This document shows, piece after piece, positions 8,893 to 17,676 of a stretch of DNA of 64,000 bases. The stretch comes from Bacteroidaceae bacterium (GTDB lineage Bacteria > Bacteroidota > Bacteroidia > Bacteroidales > Bacteroidaceae), in NCBI GenBank assembly GCA_900769465.1, contig CAAGGT010000230.1, positions 1 through 64,000 on the forward strand, written 5' to 3'. Both the position numbers and the translations under genes were made by a program. Each line of letters starts with the position of its first letter. Position 1 is the stretch's first letter. The notes under the pieces are model-generated. The model was given only the letters and a program-made list of their open reading frames with translations. It made no database searches and had not been told where the DNA came from.

Positions 8893-8930
8893 AAATCAGC
8901 GATGAACCCACATTGGATCATCGCTGATTT
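8893..8930. terminator. Convergent hairpin between pepT and purN
   Basis: A 13-bp perfect stem AAATCAGCGATGA/TCATCGCTGATTT (8893-8905 and 8918-8930) has a 12-base loop. T-rich sequence follows weakly on either strand, so it may end both genes. Confidence 0.7.
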
Positions 8931-8965
8931 GTTAATTGGATGGCTGTCGTTTACACAGCGGAAAT

Positions 8966-9538
8966 TTAGTCGAGGCTGTGGAGTATCTCCTCAATTACGT
9001 GTGGGAAATGTTCATACTCCAGAGCGTGTACCTTTGCTGCTACATCGTCGGGGGTGTCGGTGGGCAGTACCGGGCATTTTGCCTGGAAGAATGTAGTGCC
9101 CTTGTCATAGTGTTCGTCGATCAAGTGGATGGTGATTCCGCTCTCGGTATCGCCACTCTCAACAACAGCCTTGTGTACTCTGTCGCCGTACATTCCCTTG
9201 CCGCCATGCTTGGGAAGCAGGGCTGGGTGGATGTTGACGATGCGGCCGGGGTAGGCTGCAATGAGTTTTTGCGGTACAAGCAACAGAAAACCAGCAAGCA
9301 CCACAAAGTCAATCTCGCGCTCCTTGAGCATTGAGATGACACTGTCGGCCTCCATGAATTCAGCCTTGCTCACAACGGCCGATTCAATGCCCAGTTTCTT
9401 GGCACGTTCAAGGACGTATGCCTCGGGGTTATTGGCAATGATGAATGATACTTGGGCGTAGTCGCTCCCTTTGAAATAGTTGGCAATATTCTCGGCATTT
9501 GAGCCGCTGCCCGATGCTAAAATTGCAATTTTCTTCAT
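8966..9538 (-). CDS. purN: Phosphoribosylglycinamide formyltransferase
   Basis: PurN transfers a formyl group from 10-formyltetrahydrofolate to GAR in the third step of purine synthesis. The 190-residue protein has the nucleotide-binding start ILASGSGSNAENI and the catalytic triad expected of the family: N102 and H104 in NIHPALLPKHGGKG, and D145 in the loop LIDEHYDKG. It lies 14 bases downstream of the LytTR gene on the same strand, so the two may share a transcript although no functional link is obvious. Confidence 0.95.
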   Translation of the reverse strand: MKKIAILASGSGSNAENIANYFKGSDYAQVSFIIANNPEAYVLERAKKLGIESAVVSKAEFMEADSVISMLKEREIDFVVLAGFLLLVPQKLIAAYPGRIVNIHPALLPKHGGKGMYGDRVHKAVVESGDTESGITIHLIDEHYDKGTTFFQAKCPVLPTDTPDDVAAKVHALEYEHFPHVIEEILHSLD

Positions 9539-9552
9539 CGTGTAAAGTGTTG

Positions 9553-10437
9553 TTATGATATTGGCACAAGACGGCGCAGAACCGCTTCGCCATAGGTTTT
9601 TGATATTGGTATTTCCCTCACGCCCGGTTCTTCGAGTTCAAGGAACAGGTTGCCCTTCTCGCGGCGCATCACCTTTACAAGGTCAAGGTTTATCATGTAT
9701 GAGCGATGACAACGCACAATGTTGCTGTCGGCAAGCTGTTCGCTCATCTCCTTCATTGTTATGTGCAGCAGCTGTTTCTTTAGAAGGTCGTTCTTCTTGT
9801 ACCAGATGCATATGTAATTGTCGGCCGATTCAATGTACAGCAGGTTCTCTTTTGCTACTGACAGCTGCAGTATGCCGCGCGAATCGCGTATGGATATGAG
9901 GTTGCTCGATTTGAAACCTATGTTCTCGTTCATCAGTTCCTTGAGCTTTGCCGAACGTTCCTGATAGGAGAAGAAAAGGATGCAGATGAAATAGGGTATT
10001 CCAATGATGAAGAAGGTGTTCTGCATGGCGTTCTTGTATATCTCCAACGGGTCGCTGTTCGTGAGGTTGAGATGCTTGCTCACAATGAGGGCCAGGAGTG
10101 TGAATGCGCCCGAGAGCAACAATAACTCAATGAATACCCACAGAGCGTATTTCAGGTAGGTTATGTTATGCTCGGGGACGCGGGAGTGACGGTACATTAT
10201 GATTCTGCTTATGGCTACCACCGTCATTCCTATGCTCACCAGCAGTATTGACCACAACAGGTATCTGGTTGATGTGATACCCTGACGGTTTACCCATTGT
10301 CCCGAACCGAAAGGCTTGTATACGTTGATGAAAATGATTGCGAATATTGACACGAAAAGTACCATTATTATCAGGTTGCGCTTCTCGAGCAGGTATCTTG
10401 GTGTCTTCTTGAAAAGTATTGATGTGTATTCGAACAT
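9553..10437 (-). CDS. Membrane-anchored LytTR-family DNA-binding regulator
   Basis: The protein has four predicted membrane helices in its N-terminal half (starting around residues 22, 59, 94 and 141). A LytTR DNA-binding domain fills the last 100 or so residues, with the typical run ENLLYIESADNYICIWY, then MKEMSEQL and VRCHRSYMINLDLVK. There is no phosphoacceptor domain, so signals probably enter through the membrane part. I place the start at the ATG at 10437 (MFEYTSILFKK); an ATG at 10467 would add ten residues. It reads into purN. LytTR proteins of this membrane type occur in Bacteroidetes, and the targets are unknown. Confidence 0.82.
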   Translation of the reverse strand: MFEYTSILFKKTPRYLLEKRNLIIMVLFVSIFAIIFINVYKPFGSGQWVNRQGITSTRYLLWSILLVSIGMTVVAISRIIMYRHSRVPEHNITYLKYALWVFIELLLLSGAFTLLALIVSKHLNLTNSDPLEIYKNAMQNTFFIIGIPYFICILFFSYQERSAKLKELMNENIGFKSSNLISIRDSRGILQLSVAKENLLYIESADNYICIWYKKNDLLKKQLLHITMKEMSEQLADSNIVRCHRSYMINLDLVKVMRREKGNLFLELEEPGVREIPISKTYGEAVLRRLVPIS

Positions 10438-10625
10438 AATATTATGCGGCCTGTTTTCGCATTTCATTGCAAAGTTAGAAAAATATATCTTGCCTACAAT
10501 ACGGCAAAGTGAAATATCTGTCTAAAATTACATCTTCTACCAGGCTGTGTGGCGGCGTGGACAAATATTCCTTTCAAGGCTGTAGAATTTGAAAAAATAT
10601 CACTATTTTTGCATAATTGGAAAAA

Positions 10626-10640
10626 TGCGCGTTGTGCGCA
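10626..10640 (+). repeat. Small GCGC inverted repeat in the ftsE leader
   Basis: TGCGC-GTTGT-GCGCA forms a 5-bp GC hairpin 31 bases before the ftsE ATG. TATTTTTG at 10604-10611 fits a -7 element, which would put the hairpin near the 5' end of the transcript. It resembles the GCGC runs in the leaders at 48990-49003 and 49838-49850. Confidence 0.45.
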
Positions 10641-10670
10641 ATGTGAAAACAGGACTAAAATCAGGAATAT

Positions 10671-11351
10671 ATGTCGGTTGTAGAGTATAAGAATGTAGAT
10701 ATACAGATTGACTCCAAGATAATTCTGGAGAATGTTACATTCACATTGGACGAAGGGGAATTTGCTTACATTGTCGGGACTGTGGGCTCGGGAAAGTCCA
10801 CACTTCTTAAGACAATCTATGGCGAAGTGGATATTGAGGACGGTGATGCCTTTGTCTTTGATAAATATGACCTGTTCGATATCAGTGACAGGAAACTGCA
10901 GGAACTGCGTCGGAAGATTGGCATTGTGTTCCAGGATTTCCAGTTGCTGACAGACCGCAGTGTCCACGATAATCTTGATTTTGTACTCCGTTGCACGGGA
11001 TGGAAGGACAGGGTGGCGCGCGAGATGCGCATTCAGGAGGTCCTGCATTTGGTCGACTTGCCACAGAAGGGCTACAAGCGTCCGCACGAACTCTCGGGTG
11101 GTGAACAGCAGCGAGTTGTTATAGCCAGGGCAATACTTAACCGTCCGGCATTGTTGCTTGCCGATGAACCGACCGGAAATCTTGACAATGCAACAGGTGA
11201 CTACATAATGAATCTGCTGCACACCATTAGTAAGGAAGAAAATATGGCGGTGCTTATGATTACACACAACGAACAGTGGCTGCGTGACTATCCGGCGACA
11301 ATATACCGTTGCGCCGACCGCAAGATTAAAAAGGAGAATATTATCGGTTGA
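10671..11351 (+). CDS. ftsE: Cell division ATP-binding protein FtsE
   Basis: FtsE is the ATPase that with the membrane protein FtsX couples the division ring to cell-wall hydrolases at the septum. The 226-residue protein shows Walker A GTVGSGKS (36-43), the Q-loop at FQDFQLL (88-94), signature LSGGEQQR (141-148), Walker B LLLADEP (161-167), and the switch histidine in ITHNEQW. The middle of Walker A (TVGS) differs from the common PSGA but keeps all invariant positions. ftsX is not next to it; the next gene is aspartate kinase. It could be a different MacB/LolD-type ATPase, but length and motifs favour FtsE. Confidence 0.85.
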   Translation: MSVVEYKNVDIQIDSKIILENVTFTLDEGEFAYIVGTVGSGKSTLLKTIYGEVDIEDGDAFVFDKYDLFDISDRKLQELRRKIGIVFQDFQLLTDRSVHDNLDFVLRCTGWKDRVAREMRIQEVLHLVDLPQKGYKRPHELSGGEQQRVVIARAILNRPALLLADEPTGNLDNATGDYIMNLLHTISKEENMAVLMITHNEQWLRDYPATIYRCADRKIKKENIIG

Positions 11352-11404
11352 GGCTGTTTCACGGCTGTCCGGTATCTTGATTGAACAAAATAAAGTATTA
11401 CTAT

Positions 11405-12730
11405 ATGAAAGTATTGAAATTTGGCGGAACATCAGTGGGTTCGGCCGAGCGTATGCAGGGTGTCGTTAAACTCATAAACGATGGCGAGACAAAGATTGTG
11501 GTTCTCTCGGCAATGTCGGGAACAACGAATTCGCTCATTGAATTTACAAACTATCTGCGCAATGGAAACGTGAACGGTGCGTGTGAGCACTCTACATTCT
11601 TGCAGACAAAGTATATGCAGACTGTCAGTGAACTCTACAGCACTCCTGATGGTAAGGCTGCAGCGACAAATAAGGTGAACGAGATATTCGCTCATTTGCG
11701 TGAGTTGGCACAGCTGCCGTTGTCGGATGAACTGGAGAAGGAGATTGTGGCCCAGGGCGAGATTATCTCTACCAACATGGTCACTCTCTATATGCAGGAG
11801 CAGGGTATTGATGTGAAACTGTTGAACGCGCTTGATTTCATGCGTCTGGCTGTCAATGGTGAACCCGACCTGGAGTATATTCGTGAACATCTGCTTCCTC
11901 TCCTTGATGCCGACAAGAAGGACCGTATATACATAACACAGGGATTCATCTGTATGAATCACGAGGGCAGCTATGACAATCTGCAGCGTGGCGGTAGCGA
12001 CTACACCGCAACACTTATCGGTTCGGCCGTGAATGCCGAGGAGGTGCAGATATGGACCGACATTGACGGTGTTCACAATAACGACCCTCGCGTGGTTGAG
12101 GGTACCACCCCCGTGCGTAACCTGCACTTTGAGGAGAGTGCCGAGCTTGCATACTTTGGTGCCAAGATTCTGCATCCTACATGTATACTGCCTGCCAAAC
12201 TCACAGGTACTCCTGTGCGCCTGCTCAATACAATGGACCCCACGGCCGAGGGCACACGCATTGACAACAATCTCACCCGCCCGGGAGAGATTAAGGCCAT
12301 TGCTGCAAAGGAGAATATCACTGCCATCAAGATTAAGAGTGGACGTATGTTGCTTGCATACGGTTTCCTGCGTAAGGTGTTCGAGATTTTCGAGAAGTAC
12401 AGGACCTCTATCGATATGATATGCACCTCCGAGGTGGGTGTCTCTGTCTCTATTGATGATGACCGTCGTTTGGAGGACATTGTTGCCGAACTGCAGAAGA
12501 TTGGTACAATCACTGTAGACCGCAATATGTGTATCGTGTGCGTGGTGGGCGACCTCAACTGGGAGAACGTCGGTTTTGAAGCACGTGCAATGGAGGCAAT
12601 GAAGGATATTCCTGTTCGTATGGTATCGTACGGTGGAAGCAACTACAATATATCTTTCCTTGTGCGCGAGGAGGACAAGGTAAGGGCATTGCGTTCGCTC
12701 AGCGCTTCAATATTCGGAACCGGCAAATGA
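11405..12730 (+). CDS. lysC: Aspartate kinase, monofunctional
   Basis: Aspartate kinase phosphorylates aspartate, the first step towards lysine, diaminopimelate, threonine and methionine. The 441-residue protein has KVLKFGGTSVGSAERM at its start, GRGGSDYTA-like RGGSDYTATLIG in the catalytic core, and WTDIDGVHNNDPR. Two ACT domains occupy about residues 305-441 (ITAIKIKSGRM, ICTSEVGVSVS, VCVVGDL). I start at ATG 11405 because the residues just before it come only from a TTG extension. There is no fused homoserine dehydrogenase. lysA follows after 7 bases, so this copy probably serves diaminopimelate and lysine. Confidence 0.92.
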   Translation: MKVLKFGGTSVGSAERMQGVVKLINDGETKIVVLSAMSGTTNSLIEFTNYLRNGNVNGACEHSTFLQTKYMQTVSELYSTPDGKAAATNKVNEIFAHLRELAQLPLSDELEKEIVAQGEIISTNMVTLYMQEQGIDVKLLNALDFMRLAVNGEPDLEYIREHLLPLLDADKKDRIYITQGFICMNHEGSYDNLQRGGSDYTATLIGSAVNAEEVQIWTDIDGVHNNDPRVVEGTTPVRNLHFEESAELAYFGAKILHPTCILPAKLTGTPVRLLNTMDPTAEGTRIDNNLTRPGEIKAIAAKENITAIKIKSGRMLLAYGFLRKVFEIFEKYRTSIDMICTSEVGVSVSIDDDRRLEDIVAELQKIGTITVDRNMCIVCVVGDLNWENVGFEARAMEAMKDIPVRMVSYGGSNYNISFLVREEDKVRALRSLSASIFGTGK

Positions 12731-12737
12731 TTGTGCG

Positions 12738-13895
12738 ATGAATTTTCCTGTAGATTATTTCAAGGGGATTGATACTCCGTTCTATTATTACGATGTGGAG
12801 TTGTTGGAGAGGACCATTGCTGCTGTCAAGTGCGAGGCAGGGCGTTATGGCAATTTCGATGTCCACTATGCCATAAAGGCAAACTATAATCCTCGTCTGC
12901 TCAAGATTATGGCCGATGCAGGGCTTGGTGCCGACTGTGTCAGTGGCGGTGAGGTGGCAGCGGCTCTTGCTGCCGGTGTGCCTGCATCGAAGATTGTTTT
13001 TGCCGGTGTGGGAAAGACCGACAAGGAGATTGCGCTTGCCCTTGATGCCGGTATTTTCTGCTTCAATGCGGAATCTGTTCCTGAACTCGAGGCCATTGAG
13101 GCGCTTGCGGCCGAGCGTGGAGTGGTGGCGCAGGTGGCGCTACGCATAAATCCGAATGTGGGGGCACATACTCACAGCAACATTACAACCGGTTTGGCCG
13201 AGAATAAGTTCGGTATAGGGTATGAGCAGCTTGATGATGTAATCAATACCGTTGAGGATTTGGAGCACATCTCCCTTGTGGGACTGCATTTCCATATAGG
13301 TTCGCAAATACTTGTGATGGACGATTTCATTGCTTTGTGTGGAAGGATAAATGAACTGCAAGAACTGCTGTATGAGACCCGCGGGATGGTGTTGCCTCAC
13401 ATTAACGTGGGCGGTGGTCTCGGTATCCGTTATGACGCCCCCGACAAATATCCTGTACCCGATTTTGAACTCTATTTTGCAACATATGCCAATAATCTGA
13501 AACTTTATCCGGGCCAACGTGTCCACTTTGAACTGGGCCGCAGCATTGTTGCTCAGTGTGGCGCTCTTGTAACACGTGTCACATATGTCAAGCGTGGCGG
13601 TTGCAAGCAGTTTGTGATTGTCGATGCAGGAATGAACGACCTGATACGCCCGGCGCTCTACGATGCATATCACCGTATTGAGAATATCTGCTCAAACAAA
13701 GAAGATGAGGTCTATGATGTGGTGGGCCCGGTATGTGAGTCTTCCGATGTCTTCTGCCGTGACCGCAAGATGCCGATGACAGAGCGTGGCGACCTGCTTG
13801 TCATAAGGTCGGCCGGTGCATATGGTGAGGCAATGTCGTTCGGGTACAATTGCCGGCAATTGCCGATGGCAGTGCTGTCTACTGACATACAATGA
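12738..13895 (+). CDS. lysA: Diaminopimelate decarboxylase
   Basis: LysA removes CO2 from meso-diaminopimelate to give lysine, the last step of the pathway, using pyridoxal phosphate. The 385-residue alanine-racemase-fold protein has the PLP lysine K47 in HYAIKANYN. It also has the phosphate-binding GGGLG (NVGGGLGIRYD), the partner-subunit cysteine motif CESSDVF, and AGAYGEAMSFGYNCR near the C-terminus. It forms a two-gene unit with the aspartate kinase and ends at a strong terminator. Confidence 0.95.
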   Translation: MNFPVDYFKGIDTPFYYYDVELLERTIAAVKCEAGRYGNFDVHYAIKANYNPRLLKIMADAGLGADCVSGGEVAAALAAGVPASKIVFAGVGKTDKEIALALDAGIFCFNAESVPELEAIEALAAERGVVAQVALRINPNVGAHTHSNITTGLAENKFGIGYEQLDDVINTVEDLEHISLVGLHFHIGSQILVMDDFIALCGRINELQELLYETRGMVLPHINVGGGLGIRYDAPDKYPVPDFELYFATYANNLKLYPGQRVHFELGRSIVAQCGALVTRVTYVKRGGCKQFVIVDAGMNDLIRPALYDAYHRIENICSNKEDEVYDVVGPVCESSDVFCRDRKMPMTERGDLLVIRSAGAYGEAMSFGYNCRQLPMAVLSTDIQ

Positions 13896-13906
13896 TAATT
13901 GATGAT

Positions 13907-13949
13907 AAAATAACTGAAGCCACCGCAATGCGGTGGCTTCAGTTATTTT
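13907..13949. terminator. Bidirectional terminator between lysA and the permease gene
   Basis: A perfect 20-bp stem (13907-13926 and 13930-13949) with a 3-base AAT loop is flanked by A-runs on the left and T-runs on the right, so it should work on both strands. Its right arm overlaps the stop codon of the leftward permease gene. Confidence 0.93.
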
Positions 13950-15186
13950 ATTCAAACTTTATAGCCTTTACGGGCTCAATCTTGGATATAAGCATTGATG
14001 GAATGACAAGTATTGCAACCGATATCACGAACATTGCGGCATTCATGGGAATTAACAGCCAACTGAATTCTATGGGTACACTGTCCATATAATACATCTC
14101 GGGGTCAATGGATATTATGCCGGTGAGCTGCTGTATTATGCATATTGCAATTGATACCACGTTGCCTATAAACATTCCTTTTATAACAATGAGGCCTGCA
14201 TAGTGGATGAATACTTTCCTGATGGAAAAATCTCTTGCTCCTATGGCTTTCATAATGCCGATGAAGCTGCTCTTTTCAAGAATCAGGATGAAGAGTCCTG
14301 ATATCATTGTGAATCCTGCAATGCAGATGACAAGAATCAGGATTATCCACACCGTCTGATCAAGCACGTCAAGCCAGTTGAACATCGCAGGGTATAGTTC
14401 GTCAATGGTAGGGGAGTAGAGCCCTTCGCGGTTTCTCCTGCCAGCCTCCTCCACTGCTTTTGCTATCTCTTCGCAGCAGATGTGCCTCTCCTCGTAGTTG
14501 TTTGCTCTTATCTCAATGCCGGTGGCTTTGTCATTGCTCCATCCGTTCAGCTTGCGTGTGGTGTATATGTCGGTCAGGGCCATAACGTTGTCGAATTCAG
14601 TGAGGTGCGTTTCGTATATTGCCGCAACGCTCATTTTTCGTGCCCTTATGCCCGACTGCATAAAATATACGTTGACTTTTTCACCGCTTTCCACACCAAG
14701 CCTGTCGGCTGTTCTTCTTGATATGACAATGGTATTGGATGCAGAGTCGCCGGTGAATAGGGGCAATTCGCCACCGATGATGTTCGATGCGAAGAAGGAG
14801 AGGTCGTAGTCGCTGTCTATGCCTTTGAGCATTACTCCTTCGTATTCCCCGTTGGCAAGTATTATACCCGGTATCTGCGCATATTGTTGTATGTGCTTCA
14901 CACCGTCGGCCGCAAGCAGTTCCTGTATCAGTGTGCTGTCGGCTGTTATGGGGGTGGCGCTTTCGCTGTTCCTTTCGTATGTAAGGACCTGTATGTGTCC
15001 ACCGAAACCTATAACCTTTTCGCGTACCTGGTGTTTGAATCCCACAATTATGCAGATGGACAGGAACATTACTATTGTGCCTATCGTCACTCCCCATTGT
15101 GCAATGGTGACCGCAGGACGCGACAGATGCCGCTTCCCTTTGCGTGTGCTGTATAGCCTGCGTGCAAGGAATAGCTCAAGGTTCAT
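13948..15186 (-). CDS. FtsX/LolCE-type ABC transporter permease
   Basis: The 412-residue protein has one membrane helix near the N-terminus (about 27-48), a large extracytoplasmic domain (about 50-270), and three helices in the C-terminal 140 residues. This is the MacB/FtsX/LolE layout. The N-terminus, ELFLARRLYSTRKGKRHLSRPAVTIA, is typical of LolC/E-like proteins. LolC/E with the ATPase LolD extract lipoproteins from the inner membrane. No ATPase is adjacent on this strand. It is the last gene of a leftward unit with a lipoprotein (5 bases upstream) and a Wzi-like barrel, an envelope context. It could also be a MacB-type exporter subunit. Confidence 0.82.
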   Translation of the reverse strand: MNLELFLARRLYSTRKGKRHLSRPAVTIAQWGVTIGTIVMFLSICIIVGFKHQVREKVIGFGGHIQVLTYERNSESATPITADSTLIQELLAADGVKHIQQYAQIPGIILANGEYEGVMLKGIDSDYDLSFFASNIIGGELPLFTGDSASNTIVISRRTADRLGVESGEKVNVYFMQSGIRARKMSVAAIYETHLTEFDNVMALTDIYTTRKLNGWSNDKATGIEIRANNYEERHICCEEIAKAVEEAGRRNREGLYSPTIDELYPAMFNWLDVLDQTVWIILILVICIAGFTMISGLFILILEKSSFIGIMKAIGARDFSIRKVFIHYAGLIVIKGMFIGNVVSIAICIIQQLTGIISIDPEMYYMDSVPIEFSWLLIPMNAAMFVISVAILVIPSMLISKIEPVKAIKFE

Positions 15187-15191
15187 CGTGG

Positions 15192-15569
15192 TCAGAATTT
15201 GCGGAAGGTAAGTATGACTTTATCCGACTGCAGTATCATACCCTTTTTGGTGAGTTTGTTCACACCGAACCTCTCATCGCCGGAATTGTACATACCAACT
15301 TCTTCGCAGTTGGCCGGTTTTTGCAGCATCTGTATGAACAGTGAGTCGCCCGTATGTTGGAAACGGCCCTTACCACCGTTTTTGGTGGTAATCATCCTTA
15401 ACTGTATTGCCCAGAAACAATCTTTCTCTCTCTTGTCAATGATGGTGTCTTTCTCCAGTTCCTCAATCTGCAGCAATTTCCACCAACCACCCAAGTCGCC
15501 ATTGTCATCGGCCTTCTGGCACGAAACAAAAAGGGCCGCAGTCAGCAAAATGTATAGGCTCTTCTTCAT
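15192..15569 (-). CDS. Small lipocalin-like lipoprotein
   Basis: The 125-residue protein has a clear lipoprotein signal (MKKSLYILLTAALFVSC, cysteine 17). A short beta-rich domain follows with GGWWKLLQIEEL at its start and DKVILTFRKF at its end. That pattern resembles the lipocalin-like domains of other Bacteroidetes lipoproteins that begin with G-x-W. It lies 2 bases after the Wzi-like gene and 5 bases before the permease gene, so all three should be made together. Function unknown. Confidence 0.75.
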   Translation of the reverse strand: MKKSLYILLTAALFVSCQKADDNGDLGGWWKLLQIEELEKDTIIDKREKDCFWAIQLRMITTKNGGKGRFQHTGDSLFIQMLQKPANCEEVGMYNSGDERFGVNKLTKKGMILQSDKVILTFRKF

Positions 15570-15571
15570 TA

Positions 15572-17059
15572 TTATCTTCTTTTTCCTGTATTGAAAATGT
15601 TGTATCCCTTGACTGTTAGCATTCCGCCAAAGTTATCGCCGTATAGGTTGCCTTTGTCGAATGCAAACGACGCGGCAATGCTCCATCCCTTCATTATCTG
15701 TGGATGGAATGTCAGTTCAAAAAGAGCTGAACGGTTCACCTTTATATCCTTGAACGGTACACTATATGTTCCCCAATTGTTGCTGCGTGTGTAGAGCGCG
15801 CGGTAGCCTATCCAGTTGAACAGGTCGCCTTCAACGCCAAAATGGAATGCCTCTACGCGGTTGTTGTAGCAATATTGTATGCGGTTGCTGTTGTAGATTG
15901 GCGAAGTGCACAATGGAGTACCGATCATCTGGCCATAGTTGAACCAGCCCGGGTATTTGCCGTGGTTATAGTTGTTGTCTGTGCAACTTATCTGGTCGGG
16001 AAACATGCTGTTGGTATCGTGGTATATCGGTCCACTCTGGTCCTTGAGGTTGAAATATTCAAAGACTATGTTCTTTACCCATTTGAACCGCTTGAGTTCC
16101 AGTTCCACCCCGACAAGTTGTTCTGTCCACAAACCATATTCCCAAAATAGCTGTGAGTGGTCCTCAAAGGTGTGTTCGTAGTATGCACGAAGTTTCCAAT
16201 TCTTGTCGTTCCAAGTGATTGCCCCCTGCCAACTGCCAAGCATATTGCCCGCCACGTTCGCCTGGTCGCCTGCATCGTATGAGTCATCTCCGCTAAGTGG
16301 TATCAAGGCGTAAACGTAGTCCTTGAAACGGACCGGGTTTTTATAGGTTTTGCCAGGTCTCCCGCTCGTGTTGTAACAGGTACCTCCGAATTGTGTGACC
16401 ATGTGAAGTCCCATTTCTGCAGTGAGCGGAAATTTATTCTCGTTACCGAATCTCATGAATCCGGCTTTTGAGTGGTAGAGCCCTGCTGTTACACGTGGCG
16501 AGGTCTCGCTGAAGAACTTTCCCTGCCATTTGCCGTCGGTAAACCATCCATAGGCAAGATGCCCTTTTATGCCAAGCCATCCCTTCGTGCCGGGTATGTT
16601 CCAGTATTCAGGCAGTTCTATACGTATCTGTGGTATGGGGCGGGCGTTACCGCTTTCAACGAGTGAACCGGTAGAGAGCCTGTGGTTGGGAAGTTCTCCC
16701 CAACGCTCCTTTTGCCCAAGAGACACCTTGAATTTTTTCCATTGTAAATCAAAATAAGCCTGTTGCAGAATCACGGCCGACGTGAGGTTGTAGCCTGCAA
16801 CTGCGTCTGCACCCCACTCAAGAGTTATGTTCTGCTTGTTGAAACGGTTGTAGCCCTCCACGCCCAGACGGGTGTAGAAAGATGCGTTTTCATTGCTGCT
16901 CAATCCCTGTCTGTTTGCCATGTGCCAAAGAGGGGTGTGCTCGCCGCTGCCGTATGTTCCGCTTGCTTCATAGCGGGTGGTTATGGTCTGGGCAATGCTG
17001 TTTGCCGAAACCAAAAACAACAGCGCTGTTGCCATTGAAATGATTCTATTTCTAGTCAT
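15572..17059 (-). CDS. Capsule assembly Wzi-like outer-membrane protein
   Basis: This 495-residue protein has a signal peptide ending near SIAQ (residue 24) and then alternating amphipathic strands with many aromatic belts, as in a large beta-barrel. The start (YEASGTYGSGEHTPLWHMANRQG) and the run GQKERWGE are characteristic of the Wzi-like family in Bacteroidetes. In enteric bacteria Wzi is a lectin that holds group 1 capsule on the surface. No capsule genes are adjacent; its operon partners are a lipoprotein and a Lol-type permease. A good promoter precedes it at 17088-17118. Confidence 0.85.
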   Translation of the reverse strand: MTRNRIISMATALLFLVSANSIAQTITTRYEASGTYGSGEHTPLWHMANRQGLSSNENASFYTRLGVEGYNRFNKQNITLEWGADAVAGYNLTSAVILQQAYFDLQWKKFKVSLGQKERWGELPNHRLSTGSLVESGNARPIPQIRIELPEYWNIPGTKGWLGIKGHLAYGWFTDGKWQGKFFSETSPRVTAGLYHSKAGFMRFGNENKFPLTAEMGLHMVTQFGGTCYNTSGRPGKTYKNPVRFKDYVYALIPLSGDDSYDAGDQANVAGNMLGSWQGAITWNDKNWKLRAYYEHTFEDHSQLFWEYGLWTEQLVGVELELKRFKWVKNIVFEYFNLKDQSGPIYHDTNSMFPDQISCTDNNYNHGKYPGWFNYGQMIGTPLCTSPIYNSNRIQYCYNNRVEAFHFGVEGDLFNWIGYRALYTRSNNWGTYSVPFKDIKVNRSALFELTFHPQIMKGWSIAASFAFDKGNLYGDNFGGMLTVKGYNIFNTGKRR

Positions 17060-17087
17060 TTGAATCGTATCTTGTTAATAAACATTA

Positions 17088-17118
17088 CAAAGATAGTGAA
17101 AGGCGAGCGAAGAACAAA
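17088..17118 (-). promoter_or_regulatory. Promoter of the Wzi-lipoprotein-permease operon
   Basis: On the minus strand a -33 TTTG (17115-17118) is separated by exactly 19 bases from a -7 TATCTTTG (17088-17095), a textbook Bacteroidetes promoter 29 bases before the start codon. Confidence 0.85.
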
Positions 17119-17256
17119 ACCGAGCTTGCTTGAGTTTTTTATTTTTCGCTTTGCTCAACAATACGTCCAAACCGCATCCTGTCTTATCTAAAGATGGGGT
17201 GAAAGTGTTGTGTGTAAAAAAAGAGGAGCGTGTCAAAGGAAATCCCGACACACCCC

Positions 17257-17676
17257 TTATAGCTCCTCGAAATCGAATTCCTCGGTTCCGTTCTCATTCC
17301 AGTCGTCTACAAACTGGTCAAGGTCGCGGCGTTCCTTTTTGGTGGGGCGGCCGGTTCCTCGCATACGTCCCACAAAACCGCTCATTTTGCTCATTTCAAG
17401 AATCTCGTATTGCTCTTGTGGAGTGACGTTTTTCATCAGTTCCGGTACAAGTTTGGCTCCTACGCGGTTCTCGGCGCATTTTAGCACTTTGAATGAGTAG
17501 GTGATTGGCGCTTTCTTTACATTGACAATGTCTCCGACGTGTACATTGTTCGCTGGTTTTGCTGTGCGGTCACCAATGCTGATGTGTCCTTTCTTGCAAG
17601 CCTCGGCAGCGATGCTGCGTGTCTTGTAGATGCGCACGGCCCACAACCATTTGTCTATGCGTGCCTGTTCACTCAT
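17257..17676 (-). CDS. S4-domain RNA-binding protein, Hsp15-like
   Basis: The 139-residue protein opens with an S4 RNA-binding domain (RIDKWLWAVRIYKTRSIAAEACKKG, then GDRTAKPANNVHVGDIV). It continues with a charged tail ending in acidic residues. Hsp15 binds stalled 50S subunits carrying a peptidyl-tRNA and helps to recycle them. The gene overlaps the end of pth by 8 bases, an apt partner because Pth releases peptides from such tRNAs. It is the last gene of the rplY-pth-S4 unit. Confidence 0.88.
   Translation of the reverse strand: MSEQARIDKWLWAVRIYKTRSIAAEACKKGHISIGDRTAKPANNVHVGDIVNVKKAPITYSFKVLKCAENRVGAKLVPELMKNVTPQEQYEILEMSKMSGFVGRMRGTGRPTKKERRDLDQFVDDWNENGTEEFDFEEL

Noticed and set aside
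10494..11432. 312-codon minus-strand open frame over ftsE
   Set aside because: It mirrors the coding frame of ftsE, has no recognisable domain, and the plus-strand protein has a full ABC ATPase motif set.
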